64,000 nucleotides of DNA from Paenisporosarcina sp. OV554 (GCF_003058165.1 NZ_QBUC01000004.1:124001-188000), one strand, 5' to 3'. Positions 8,801 to 18,948 are shown, counted from the stretch's first letter. A program made the numbers and translations. The notes: generated by a model from the letters alone, not told the origin.

Positions 8801-9557
8801 ACCAATTAAAGTCGTGATCAACTTCTCCGGTTGCTGCATTATAGCCGCGATACTTTTCCTTTAATGCGGGGTGATCCAATTGAACACCGGTATCAATACT
8901 CGCTATTACAACACCTGTACCGTCGATTCCCTTTTCCCATAAAGCCGGAGCTCCAACTCTCTCAACGTTCCACTCTACATTCGCTAGATTTGAATTAGGG
9001 CTTTCTTCTTTAGTTGTTGAAGCAAATAATTGTCTTGTTTCGTTTGGCAGTACTTTTTCAACTTCGGAAAAGGTTGCTATCTTTTCTGCAACCTCTTTCG
9101 TCGCTGTAACAGCCATACCATTGACGATAAAATAGGAATTAAAAGATTCGACATTCCCTTTATGTACTTCTTGTTTAAGATATTTTAATACGTTTTGCTG
9201 CTCTACATGTGCAGTAGCTTTTAATTCAGATACTAATTCAGAGCGTTGGATAAACTTTTCTTTATTCGCCGTTAGTTTTTCTTGCTTCGCAATCGCTTTC
9301 GCCCGCTTTATAGCATTTGCTGTATCTGCTTTTTCTTTAAATTTGATTAAAAAAGTTACTTTATCATCTTTTTTAAACTTATCCAGTAAACGATTGCTTA
9401 CCTTTACCTTTGCAGCAGTTTGGTGATCATTTACATAACGGTTTGATGCCTTAATTGATTCAGCATACGCGGGTCCTGGTGATAGTAATGAAAATACCAT
9501 AAGTAATGTTGCTACAATACTAAATATTCGCTTGTGACAGTGTTTCCTTTTCTTCAA
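5850..9557 (-). CDS. Cell-surface subtilase (bacillopeptidase F-like) with SLH repeats, interrupted by an in-frame TAG
   Basis: A secreted S8 serine protease. I place the start at the TTG at 9557 because GGGGAGGG lies just upstream and it leads directly into a signal peptide (KKRKHCHKR, hydrophobic core, PAYA-ES cleavage). From that start: I9-type propeptide (~40-175); catalytic domain with Asp222 in SIDTG, His268 in GHGTH and Ser446 in GSSMA; carboxypeptidase-regulatory-like beta domains (~520-680); a jelly-roll-like region with GWAVKMSLP; Ig-like repeats; then surface-layer homology repeats beginning AFTDITNTFAKDEINKLA. An amber codon at 6120-6122 follows KDGKFNP, and the frame continues beyond it (APIKREEIVAM...) for 89 codons through the remaining SLH sequence. 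The product is therefore either truncated after about 1,145 residues or made full length only by readthrough. Bacillopeptidase F is the closest family I recognise; SLH repeats would anchor it to wall polysaccharide. Confidence 0.9.
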
Positions 9558-9629
9558 TTCGTTCCCTCCCCTTCGATTTTCAAATTGATACTTGTCATTT
9601 GAAGTTGCCGTCTTTGTTTGCGACATCAA

Positions 9630-10038
9630 TCGTTCAAAAATCCATCAGTATTTTTCACCTCCTCAACTCTCAATCTCAATCGTTACTATTATAGGATAAA
9701 ATACAATATATTTCTATAAATTTAGTTTGAATAGTTTGAATATATATCTGACAGAAAACATTTAGAATTGCATAGCCGATTCATAGTAGCTTCTGGCGTT
9801 TCATTGATATGACAAATAAAACCTTGATTTAAACAGAAGCTTTTAATAGATTTGGAATAATCAAAAGTAGTAGTCGAACCTGTTAAAATGACTTTCCCTA
9901 AGTATCTTAAACGTAGTGCGAAAAAAAAATAGACTGTCGAGAAAGTCTCGACAGTCTATCTGACTCAAGTAGAGTCTGTTTATTATAACTTGATTAATTC
10001 ATCATTCGAAATAACTACTGTTTCATTATTATCTGAAC
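9630..10038. other. Intergenic region between two subtilase genes
   Basis: No gene is seen. It holds the AT-rich upstream region of the SLH subtilase and, at its right end, the terminator of the giant subtilase. Confidence 0.5.
9921..9959 (-). terminator. Terminator of the giant subtilase gene
   Basis: ATAGACTGTCGAGA and TCTCGACAGTCTAT form a perfect 14-bp stem with a 3-nt loop, followed on the minus strand by a nine-base U-run. It is a textbook rho-independent terminator about 80 bp after the stop. Confidence 0.95.
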
Positions 10039-13000
10039 TTATTTTCGTTTAAACGTTACATAAATCAAATGATTCCTTGTTACGTTCGTAAATGTATATG
10101 CATTGTTTTTAGGCTTTACATTCACTCCGTCAACCTTCAACGTAGCAATCTTATAACCTTTTTTCGGTGTGATTTTGAACGTTTTATTTGTTCCGTCAAC
10201 CACTGTAACATTTCTGCTCGGGCTAATTGTACCATTGCTTCCTGCTGTTGCTGTGATCGTATGAACGATTTGCTTGAACGTTACATTGATCGTATGATTT
10301 TTCGTTACGTTAGTAATTTTGTAGGCATTATTTTTAGGCATAACATTCACTCCGTCAACCTTCAACGTAGCAATCTTATAACCTTTTTTCGGTGTGATTT
10401 TGAACGTTCGATCAGTTCCATCATTCACTGTAACATTTCCGCTCGGGCTAATTTTACCATGATCACCTGCAGTTGCTGTGATCGTATGAACGATTTGCTT
10501 GAACGTTACATTGATCGTATGATTTTTCGTTACGTTAGTAATTTTGTAGGCATTATTTTTAGGCATAACATTCACTCCGTCAACCTTCAACGTAGCAATC
10601 TTACAACCTTTTTTCGGTGTGATTTTGAACGTTTGATCTGTTCCATCATTCACTGTAACATTTCCGCTCGGGCTAATTTTACCATGATCACCTGCAGTTG
10701 CTGTGATCGTGTGAACGATTTGTTTGAATTTTACATTGATTGTATGATTGCTCGTTATGTTAGTAAATGTGTAGGTGTTGTTTGTTGCCTTTGAATCCAC
10801 ACCATCAATTTCCAACTTAGCAATCTCAAATCCCCTGTTTGGTGTGATCGTGAACGTTTGGTCTTTTCCGTGATTCACAAAAACGCCGCCGGTCGGGTTA
10901 ATTGTTCCAAAATCACTCGCAGTTGCGATGATCAAATGCGCCAACTCGTCACTTACGAAAATATCAAATGTGGCATCGATATAACCAGGCGCGGAAACTG
11001 TAAACTTATAATCACCTAATGCGTCGAACAATGATCTATCAACAAATGTCAACTCAGTTGCTGAAAGCTTGTATTTACTCGGATCAACTAGTGTGCCATT
11101 CATCGAAACAACTGGTTCTTTTTCTAACCATGCTGAATCCGATGTGTAGCTTATAGTAATTGGTTTAACTTCTTGAATATAAGCAATTTTTGAAGCAAAC
11201 TCTGGCGGGTTGCTCTTAACTACTTGAGTTACTGTCGTATCTGGATAGGAATACGCTTTAAACTTAATCTCAATATTTCCTGTCTCTGGAAACGCCTTAC
11301 TTGGGAGGTAAAGTGTGATATTTTTTGCATCTGACGATATAGTTGTATCCGCTTTAAATGATACTCCTCCTACCGTAATATCACCTAAAACTGCCTTTGC
11401 AGCTGTTGCCCATTTCATGTTTTCAGCATTGTTCGGTACAGTGATAATTACCGACTTGCCAATACCACTTGGTGTCAAAGTAGGCGTTGGTGCAGTTCTT
11501 TGAGCAAATGGTTGAGCAATTGTAATAGGTGCAAAGTATGGCGATTTGAACTTAATGTTCTTATTACCTGCAGCAGTATTCGACTGGGTTGCATTTCCGT
11601 CAATCGTTACTGCCCCGGTACCATTTGTTACTAATGTTGTTACAAAAGGTTTTACCGATGTATCTGATGTGAATCGTATTGTAACATCGCCATTGTCAAT
11701 TGTTTGATCTGACGTTGACGCAAGTAAAATTGAACTTCTCCACAATGGATTATCGTCACCGTTAATTGTGTACGTAATGGTGTCGCCAAACTGCGGTGTT
11801 CCTGCAGGCGTGGAAAGCGTAATTGCTGGCGCAGTTTGCGGTGTAACAGTTGCATTTACAGTATTGTCAGCATAACCCGGAGCTGTAACAATTAAACTCC
11901 TTGAAACTGCAGCACCACCATCTGTTCTTACCAAATCATATGGAATCGTTAATGTTCCTGCTGTTTCATCAATAACAACTCTAGTTTTGATTGTATTTCC
12001 ACCAAATTTAATATTGCCACTAGTCTTTACTGCTGATATCCAATCCTTTGCTGCTGTATCAGGACTAAATGTCATTACTAGCTCTTGTCCAGCATATATT
12101 GTACCTGCCGGTTTTGTAAGTGTTATACCTTGTTTGTAGAAAGGCTGTTCAACTTTCACAGATTGGTAATTTGTTGCGATCACGTTGATCGTTATGATTC
12201 CTGGTGCTGTAATCAGTGATTTATCAATCTGTATAGGCGTTCCAGGTGCACCTATAGTAATGTTTTTAGTTGCAAAGTCCGCTCTCGGAATCGTAGTACT
12301 GCCAACTTGCACGGCTGTAATCGCATCTCTCCACGCTTGTGTATCGTTTGTAGCTCCAACTCCCATAGAAATCGGGTTTGAGTTACTATCATTAAAGTAT
12401 CGATTCGATTCGGCAGTTAACGTTGGAGGCGCGAAAGCATTAATTCTTTGCGAAAATGTATACGTTGAGTAATTGTCCGCTGCTATAGTAATATTCCAAT
12501 CATACATATATCGTCCGATCTGTTTCGAAGGTGTCGAGAAAACCCCTGCCGGAATTGTAAAGTTAAATGTTGTTGCGTTTGCCGGTGTCACTTGGTTAAA
12601 GAGCGCTGCAAGTTCAGTTCCCTTATAGGTTGCAACAACGTTATTGTCTGGATCTGTTACAGTTATTGAAGTAATATTCGGTTGCCAAATATCGCGATAG
12701 TGCGCGGCTGTGGAGCCTGTACCATCTTCACGGCTAAACGTTAACGCTTTTCCAGTTGTTGGACTATTATTCGGCGTAAGTAGGTTAAAGTTATTACCGA
12801 TACCATCTTGCATTTTAAATTTCAAGGTGCGATTCATATAGCCCGGAGCTTTAAACACAATCGTGTGGGCTCCTGATTTTGCGAACAACGATGGATCAAA
12901 TTCGTATTGTCCTTTGCCAGAAACAATTCTTTCAAAAATCGAATTTGTTGTAACGCCATTATACACATTTGTAGCTGTTTTACGGTCGACTCCATCAATA

Positions 13001-16000
13001 AGGATTTGTCCTCCAGCGCCGTCTATAGCGGCTCTCCACGCAGCATCCTCTATTGGCGTAACTGTTGAAGCACCCGTTGCAGCATCTGGAGTTTTATAAA
13101 CTACAGAAAACAATTGAAACGGATTTACTTTGCCGTAATTTACGAAAGCATTTGGATCGCTTGTTTTGATATAAGGTACTGGTTTTACTACAGTGTTAAA
13201 CGCAGTTAGATCCGAACCGCTTGGTACCGTATTAAATCCAGTTAACTGAATCTCTGCACTCGTAGTTAATACCATACTTCGTTCTAATGCTCCTGCATTA
13301 GAAGCAGTTGTATTGTATTTTCCGAAGTTTTTGACAATGTAACTAAAATCATTATAATCAATTACTTCGTCAAAGTTTAAATCAGCTGCTCTTGTGTAAG
13401 TTGACGGTGTCGCAACATAGGCATTGTATGCAGCACTTTCCGCCTCGATGTCTCTCATATCGATCACATCATCGCCATTCACATCACCCGCAAGCATAAT
13501 ACCATTAGGAACTTTAAAGTTTCCTCCTGCTGCATAACCATATTGTCCCGAACTGCTCACGGCTAAAGTTCCATAGTAAGTTAAATGTCCCGGCATTTTC
13601 ATTGTAAAATTGTATGGCATAGTCCCCGCTTGCGTAGGAAGATCCGTTGTAAATAGTCCAACCCGATTTATGCCTGGGTCTTCACTTGAAGGGGCGCTTC
13701 CAGGGTCTTTCATTTTTTGCAATACAGAAGTAATACCGCCTGTATTAGGATCTTCAAATTTAACCTCGAAGCCTGATCCATTATCAGTTATTGGCGATGT
13801 TCCTCCGTATACATTAGATGTCGGATAAGATTGGAATCCTTCCGGTTTAATACTGCCGCTGATATAGGCTCCGCCTTTAATGTAAAGATTTTTATTAAGG
13901 AAGGTTGGAATTTGATGAAATCCGGTGGTACCACCGTTGTACGTTGTGATTTCCGGTAAAGCACCCGATCCGATAAGCCACATCGTATCGTATCCGGCAT
14001 CGTTTGTAACTTTGTAAGTAATATCAAGGATAGGCATTTCCTGTGCAATGCCGTCGCTCATTGTATCTGCTGAATTCAATACACCTTGGGCTTGAACACT
14101 TGCAGGGAGATTGAAACTGAAAATAAAATTTTCATTTATATCCAGGTCTTGATGAATCCAACTTTTATCCGTTGTAATACCTTTGGATGCTAAAAATGCT
14201 TTGTATTTTTCACTAAAGTCAATATTCTTAATATCTGCAAACGGAAGCTCGTCGATATAGAACTTTGCGCCAACAACATTTTTAGGATATTTAATAGACA
14301 ACGTTGATTTAAAGTTATCGCCTTTAGAGATTAATGTTTTGTCAACAAGGAAAGCAGGGTCAATCCCATTTAACGTGGTCGATCCTGGTGAATCCAAACG
14401 TTCCGTTCTGTTAACGACATACTCGTTACCTTTTTTAACAAAGTAATAATATCTTCCTTGAGTTTCAAGATTTCCTGCATAGGAATAATCTTCAGGGTAA
14501 ATTCTGAACTGTGTCCCCCACATTTCTTTATAAGGGTCTTTATCCGTATTCACGAGGTCATCTTTGGATATACCAAATTTAAATTTTCCGTCTGCGTCTA
14601 AGTCCAGGAAGTAATTTACATACGGCGCAGAATTTGAGTCGCCTAGCATACCGTCTATTCTACCCAAAGATTGGCTCACGTTCGTATCGGTGTCATAGAC
14701 CGGTGGTTTAGGAACTGCTGTTTCCTTACCAACATTCTTCATATAATCAACGTTTGAGTCGTAAGCTTTTCCTGAGAACCATTTTAACCCGCCGTCTGTC
14801 GTAGGACCGTTAGGGTCAATCTCATAAATGCCCGGTTCGCTACCTGCATCCATTTGCATTGTCGGAGCAGTGTTATCGACATAAACTGAGCTGTTTAATT
14901 CATAAAGCTTGCCGGTAGAAGCGTCAATTGCACGAGCCTGTATGACGTATCCGCCTTCGTCAGTTACTTTTGTCTGTGACAATTGCTGTGTAAGCTTCAC
15001 AGAAAGATTAGGATCATCCTTGGAAATAGGAGCAGGATAAGGATTGTAAACCCCGTTTAGCATAAAAGATACATGCTTTAAATCCCCTAGCGTAAAGTTA
15101 GAAGCGCTAAATGCATTGATAAAACCTATATAATTACTGCCTGTTATATCCATGACATAAAGCTTAAGGCCAAAAGTAGGGTCAATCGGACTTTTCACTC
15201 TAACTCCTGCAAAAGCTGCCGGTAGAACGGCGAACGTATTAGGATTAAAATTTTTCTTACCGCCAAGTGTAAATGCTTTTCTTTCAACCTTGAATTCTAT
15301 ACCTCTACTTTGAATGTTAATAGCAAGAGGAATACGATAGGTTTCAGTAGAGCTGGCTGCATTAACAAAATTAATATATGCCTCGTAGTATCCACTTGCA
15401 GCCGAAGCAGGCATAGTGAACTTTGCTATAAGATGAATCGTGCCACCTGCGGGAACAGTAATCGAAGTTAATTCCGTTGCAGGCGATGTCTCATCACTTA
15501 AACTAATTTTAGCGCCTTCCTTTGCACCATCTTGTCCGTCTCTCACAAACGTATCCTTAAAGAAAACGCTCGTAGTGTCGAAAGTTTTAGCCGCAGCACC
15601 GTTATTGGTGATATACAAGTCGCCTGTTTTCGAAACAGAACCGTCTTCTTCACGCGGTGTATAGCCAAACGAAAATGAAGATGTTGTATTTTCTACACTA
15701 ATAATATTGGAACTGGATGACTCATCGGTTGACGAGCGTGATTGAACAAAGTCCTTTACCTTAAATAGCATATCTGTATGCACAGCTTGATAAGGATCCG
15801 TTTTACCAGAACCGATTTGAAATAGACTTTTTTGAGTGTCAATAGGGTCTGAAGTTTGCATCAATGCTACTTTAACATCCTCAGGCTTATAGTTCGGATG
15901 AGCTGCCAAAATTAATGCAGCCATACCGGCAACATGAGGAGTTGCCATCGATGTACCTGACATCGTTTGGTAAGCATTCGAATAGTCTGTGTTAGTTGGT

Positions 16001-18075
16001 TCCCAAATATCATAAGGCGCGGTCGAGAAAACATCGACACCTGGCGCAACAACGTCAGGCTTGATTGCCAACGAACCTGTAACTGGACCAGTCGAGCTAA
16101 AAGGCGCAAGCGTATTTCCGCCCATCAAGTAGTTTTTTGCATTCGTAACGGAGATCGTCTTAATCGTACCGTTTTTAAAAGCATTATAGAAGTTTGTTCC
16201 GTCATTCTTGCTTAATTGCAATGTGTAGACTGCACCGCCTAACGGGCCCAGATAAAATGGATAAAACCCTTGCTCATCAACGATAAGACTAGGATTGTCG
16301 CTCGGAGTCCACAAAATCATGGCTTTAGCATGTTGTGCAGCTGCATACATCATAAGCTGGTTAACAGGCCCAGCACCACGCTTTACAAGTACAACTTTAT
16401 CTGCAACGCTGATATTTTCATTTCGAAGATCATCATACGAAGCAAGAGTACCGTATCCAGCATCAACAATATCGTACTGAGTCGAACCGCTAAGTTTGGT
16501 ATTTGATTCATTAAAATCATTTCCAATCAAACGAGTATTAGTAATGGCAAATGATTCTTGTTCATTTACACCATAGGAATGAATATCAAATGTTGGAACT
16601 TGTTTCGGGTAAGTAATAGCTCCGACCGTAATCGCCTTAGCAGCAGCACCTGGGGTTCCCAATGTGCCAGCGCCTGGACCGGCGTTGCCCGCAGCGATAA
16701 CAGCAGTTACGCCAAGGTCAGTAATGTTATTGATTGCAACAGAATTAGATGATAACGAATCGTTATAATTCGCACCAAGTGATAAGTTAATTACTTTAAC
16801 CCCATCCTTGTAGGATTGTTCGATTCCAGCCATAACAGACTCATCAGAACCTCCGTAAGGACCTAATACACGATAAGCATATAACTGTACTTCAGGCGCA
16901 ACACCTCTAAGAGCATATAGAGAGTTGTTACGTGATTGACCTGCAATTGTACCGGCAACGTGAGTTCCGTGTGAAGTAATATATTGACGGTAATCTGTCG
17001 GGAAGTTTGGATCTCTCTGTTCTGGCGGAAGAGCATCATTCGTATTCTTCGCAGCCAACCAGTCAGAATATACCGTTTCCATCGGGTCGTCATCATTGTC
17101 TATAAAATCTTTACCACCTTGATATTCACCAGCGAGGTCTGGGTGGTTATAGTCGAGTCCTGTGTCAAGAACGCCGACTTTTACGCCCTTGCCTGTAATG
17201 CCTTCATTTTGAAGATCGTGGATTTTCAACCAATCGAGAACTGCTGTTTCACCCGATTGTGGGCCTTCTGGACCTGGAGCAGTAACAGGCACAGTCATCG
17301 GGTTAGATGAATTTTTTGATATAGCAGGGCTATCATTAGTCCCGCTAGTTGATTGTACTTTATTACGATTCGAACGTATAACGGGCAAAAAATTTGAGTT
17401 CGTTTGTTGTGCGGAAACCTTTCCGTCACCTGTAATGCTCGTAGGAACGTCTATCACCTGTGTAGAAGGAATTGGCGCATACTTAACGTTGAGATAAACG
17501 CTCTTTACGTACGGCAGTGCCAACATATCATTAATGGCGCTACTAGGCATTTTTACAGCCATGCCGTTAAATACTTGAGTATACTCACTTCCTATTTTAA
17601 TAGGGTTAGATACGCCAGCGGCTCTCAAAGTTCTAGATTCACTGGTTACGAAACTCTTAAAATTGCTATGAGTTTGATTGACAGCTTCCTCAGCGCTTTT
17701 AAGTGTTTGTTTATTAACAGAGAATGTTTTAACACCAGCTGAAGAACTATTTTTTTGTTGATTCATCATTTGAACTGGCGCTGGATCAACATCAAATTGA
17801 ACAATTAAATCTAGTGAATTTGACTTTTCTAGCAGCTTCGGGTCAAACTGAAGCTTTTGCAAATATAAGTTCTGCAATTGTCCCGCTTGATTCTGGTCAA
17901 AGTTGCTATTACTACCTAATTGGGCAGAAGTACTAGTGTTTACAGTTTTAGCAGAATGATCAGTGCTGCCAGCTGTTCCGCCTGTCATGGCAAATGTCGA
18001 AACTGTGTTGCCTAACAGAGTAAAACATGCAAGCAAGGTTGAAATGATCATCCTGTTCATTTTACGATGCCTCAT
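10039..18075 (-). CDS. Giant multidomain secreted subtilase (2,678 aa) with dockerin-like module
   Basis: A very large exoprotease. A signal peptide (residues 1-~29, ending STFA) precedes an I9-like propeptide (~85-200) and an S8 domain with Asp304 (VLDTGLDYNHPD), His369 (SHGTHVAG) and Ser709 (SGTSMATPHVAG). A protease-associated domain is inserted between His and Ser (~530-650), as in Vpr-type subtilases. An Fn3-like beta region follows. Near residues 1528-1590 two EF-hand-like loops, GDVNGDDVIDMRD and DLNFDEVIDYND, form a dockerin-like calcium module. After it come several ~100-residue beta repeats resembling hemoblobin-interacting (DUF1533-like) domains. At the C-terminus are four ~75-residue repeats (ITATAGDHGKISPSGNVTV and following) of the bacterial-repeat/InlB-B type. 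It has no SLH or LPXTG anchor. The ATG is followed directly by the signal peptide. Its substrate is unknown. It sits between two other subtilase genes on the same strand, with its own long upstream region. Confidence 0.92.
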   Translation of the reverse strand: MRHRKMNRMIISTLLACFTLLGNTVSTFAMTGGTAGSTDHSAKTVNTSTSAQLGSNSNFDQNQAGQLQNLYLQKLQFDPKLLEKSNSLDLIVQFDVDPAPVQMMNQQKNSSSAGVKTFSVNKQTLKSAEEAVNQTHSNFKSFVTSESRTLRAAGVSNPIKIGSEYTQVFNGMAVKMPSSAINDMLALPYVKSVYLNVKYAPIPSTQVIDVPTSITGDGKVSAQQTNSNFLPVIRSNRNKVQSTSGTNDSPAISKNSSNPMTVPVTAPGPEGPQSGETAVLDWLKIHDLQNEGITGKGVKVGVLDTGLDYNHPDLAGEYQGGKDFIDNDDDPMETVYSDWLAAKNTNDALPPEQRDPNFPTDYRQYITSHGTHVAGTIAGQSRNNSLYALRGVAPEVQLYAYRVLGPYGGSDESVMAGIEQSYKDGVKVINLSLGANYNDSLSSNSVAINNITDLGVTAVIAAGNAGPGAGTLGTPGAAAKAITVGAITYPKQVPTFDIHSYGVNEQESFAITNTRLIGNDFNESNTKLSGSTQYDIVDAGYGTLASYDDLRNENISVADKVVLVKRGAGPVNQLMMYAAAQHAKAMILWTPSDNPSLIVDEQGFYPFYLGPLGGAVYTLQLSKNDGTNFYNAFKNGTIKTISVTNAKNYLMGGNTLAPFSSTGPVTGSLAIKPDVVAPGVDVFSTAPYDIWEPTNTDYSNAYQTMSGTSMATPHVAGMAALILAAHPNYKPEDVKVALMQTSDPIDTQKSLFQIGSGKTDPYQAVHTDMLFKVKDFVQSRSSTDESSSSNIISVENTTSSFSFGYTPREEDGSVSKTGDLYITNNGAAAKTFDTTSVFFKDTFVRDGQDGAKEGAKISLSDETSPATELTSITVPAGGTIHLIAKFTMPASAASGYYEAYINFVNAASSTETYRIPLAINIQSRGIEFKVERKAFTLGGKKNFNPNTFAVLPAAFAGVRVKSPIDPTFGLKLYVMDITGSNYIGFINAFSASNFTLGDLKHVSFMLNGVYNPYPAPISKDDPNLSVKLTQQLSQTKVTDEGGYVIQARAIDASTGKLYELNSSVYVDNTAPTMQMDAGSEPGIYEIDPNGPTTDGGLKWFSGKAYDSNVDYMKNVGKETAVPKPPVYDTDTNVSQSLGRIDGMLGDSNSAPYVNYFLDLDADGKFKFGISKDDLVNTDKDPYKEMWGTQFRIYPEDYSYAGNLETQGRYYYFVKKGNEYVVNRTERLDSPGSTTLNGIDPAFLVDKTLISKGDNFKSTLSIKYPKNVVGAKFYIDELPFADIKNIDFSEKYKAFLASKGITTDKSWIHQDLDINENFIFSFNLPASVQAQGVLNSADTMSDGIAQEMPILDITYKVTNDAGYDTMWLIGSGALPEITTYNGGTTGFHQIPTFLNKNLYIKGGAYISGSIKPEGFQSYPTSNVYGGTSPITDNGSGFEVKFEDPNTGGITSVLQKMKDPGSAPSSEDPGINRVGLFTTDLPTQAGTMPYNFTMKMPGHLTYYGTLAVSSSGQYGYAAGGNFKVPNGIMLAGDVNGDDVIDMRDIEAESAAYNAYVATPSTYTRAADLNFDEVIDYNDFSYIVKNFGKYNTTASNAGALERSMVLTTSAEIQLTGFNTVPSGSDLTAFNTVVKPVPYIKTSDPNAFVNYGKVNPFQLFSVVYKTPDAATGASTVTPIEDAAWRAAIDGAGGQILIDGVDRKTATNVYNGVTTNSIFERIVSGKGQYEFDPSLFAKSGAHTIVFKAPGYMNRTLKFKMQDGIGNNFNLLTPNNSPTTGKALTFSREDGTGSTAAHYRDIWQPNITSITVTDPDNNVVATYKGTELAALFNQVTPANATTFNFTIPAGVFSTPSKQIGRYMYDWNITIAADNYSTYTFSQRINAFAPPTLTAESNRYFNDSNSNPISMGVGATNDTQAWRDAITAVQVGSTTIPRADFATKNITIGAPGTPIQIDKSLITAPGIITINVIATNYQSVKVEQPFYKQGITLTKPAGTIYAGQELVMTFSPDTAAKDWISAVKTSGNIKFGGNTIKTRVVIDETAGTLTIPYDLVRTDGGAAVSRSLIVTAPGYADNTVNATVTPQTAPAITLSTPAGTPQFGDTITYTINGDDNPLWRSSILLASTSDQTIDNGDVTIRFTSDTSVKPFVTTLVTNGTGAVTIDGNATQSNTAAGNKNIKFKSPYFAPITIAQPFAQRTAPTPTLTPSGIGKSVIITVPNNAENMKWATAAKAVLGDITVGGVSFKADTTISSDAKNITLYLPSKAFPETGNIEIKFKAYSYPDTTVTQVVKSNPPEFASKIAYIQEVKPITISYTSDSAWLEKEPVVSMNGTLVDPSKYKLSATELTFVDRSLFDALGDYKFTVSAPGYIDATFDIFVSDELAHLIIATASDFGTINPTGGVFVNHGKDQTFTITPNRGFEIAKLEIDGVDSKATNNTYTFTNITSNHTINVKFKQIVHTITATAGDHGKISPSGNVTVNDGTDQTFKITPKKGCKIATLKVDGVNVMPKNNAYKITNVTKNHTINVTFKQIVHTITATAGDHGKISPSGNVTVNDGTDRTFKITPKKGYKIATLKVDGVNVMPKNNAYKITNVTKNHTINVTFKQIVHTITATAGSNGTISPSRNVTVVDGTNKTFKITPKKGYKIATLKVDGVNVKPKNNAYTFTNVTRNHLIYVTFKRK
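10055..10740. repeat. 225-bp tandem repeats in the 3' end of the giant subtilase gene
   Basis: The same sequence recurs at exactly 225-bp steps (ATGAACGATTTG at 10261 and 10486, GTGAACGATTTG at 10711). The two central copies are almost identical, and the outer ones more divergent. Each unit encodes one 75-residue beta repeat, so copy number can change without shifting the frame. Confidence 0.9.
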
Positions 18076-18480
18076 ACATTATTCAATCCTTTCATAATTT
18101 AAATAGATAGAACAAATACTTCATTTCCCTTAGTTACTTCTCCCCCCTAAAATATTTTGACAATTTTCTCGCCATTTCAAATTATACTTTGGCGTTATAT
18201 AGACAGTAAATTGGGGGAATTTCGTGTAAAATGATAATAAATTTTGATTTTTTTAATAAAAAAGTTAGAATTTGTAGAATATTCTATCTTTTCTCTTTGT
18301 TTCACTTGGATTTTTAATTTGGGTGAATTCCGTGAAAAATGATAAAAAATGTTGATATTTATTAAAAAAATTTAAAATATATAGAATATTCTACTTTTCT
18401 GCTTTGTTTCAATCGGATTTATCTAAAATAGAATTTGAGGGAATTCATGTTTTGGTATAATACTATTTTTACAGAATACA
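18076..18480. promoter_or_regulatory. Upstream region of the giant subtilase: ~108-bp imperfect direct repeats with a palindrome
   Basis: Two diverged copies of a ~108-bp AT-rich unit lie at about 18210-18317 and 18318-18425, and the start of a third follows at ~18435. Each complete copy carries the perfect 12-bp palindrome TAGAATATTCTA (18275-18286 and 18382-18393). The unit is conserved best at GGGGAATTTCGTG and around the palindrome. A dimeric regulator binding each copy is the simplest reading. No coding sequence is seen. Confidence 0.6.
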
Positions 18481-18484
18481 ACAA

Positions 18485-18700
18485 GAAAATTATGAGTTGA
18501 GTAGGGCCCGTGTTCCTCGGCAACGAGGTTTGCCGCTCGCTGTCGATGAACTATGGTGCCGTAGAGCCCAACCGTTAGTCTGACTCCAACAACCACGGTG
18601 TATCACAGAATGTCGCGCCCTTAATGGGTAGCTCATGGGAGATTAATCCTACTCACGCTGTTGCACTTGCCAATCATCCTATACTTTTTACTAGAGGAAG
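18485..18700. other. GC-rich, hairpin-bearing block of unknown origin
   Basis: Within very AT-rich surroundings, about 200 bp are clearly GC-rich. It contains CCTCGGCAACGAGG, a 5-bp stem closed by a GCAA (GNRA-type) tetraloop, flanked by GGGC and GCCC segments about 65 nt apart that could close a larger stem. No long frame with a recognisable product is found on either strand. It may be the end of a degraded insertion sequence or a structured RNA. Confidence 0.35.
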
Positions 18701-18825
18701 GATTTTTGTTCAGATAAGCAAACAGCTTAAAAATATATCTTCCAATGCTTAGCTTTTCTTAAAAAAAGTTTTTACTGGGTCTGTTTAAATTTGCTCATTT
18801 TTGATTTTAATTTTCATGGGAGTTC

Positions 18826-18855
18826 AATAAGAAAAGGAGTTGCCAAAGCAACTCC
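18826..18855 (-). terminator. Terminator downstream of the third subtilase
   Basis: GGAGTTGC and GCAACTCC form an 8-bp stem with a 4-nt loop, followed on the minus strand by TTTTCTTATT. It lies about 95 bp beyond the stop of the pseudogene. Confidence 0.8.
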
Positions 18856-18948
18856 ACAATCTTTAACTAAAGCAATCGGTATTTACTTGGTAGCTTTATA
18901 TATTTAGCCACTGCACTTTATGAAAATCTATTGTATCTGCCGCGAGTG

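Noticed and set aside
8084-8817. Plus-strand frames within the SLH subtilase gene
   Set aside because: They lie opposite the conserved catalytic domain and have no translation signals or family resemblance.
10055-10740. CRISPR array
   Set aside because: The repeats are contiguous, 225 bp long and protein-coding, with no spacers. No other spaced short repeats were found in the window.
10069-10794. 241-codon plus-strand frame with apparent repeats
   Set aside because: It is the antisense shadow of the 225-bp repeats in the giant subtilase gene and has no ribosome site.
18485-18700. Group II intron domain V or 3' end
   Set aside because: The GNRA-capped hairpin is too short and lacks the AGC catalytic triad and bulge expected of domain V; no reverse transcriptase is near.
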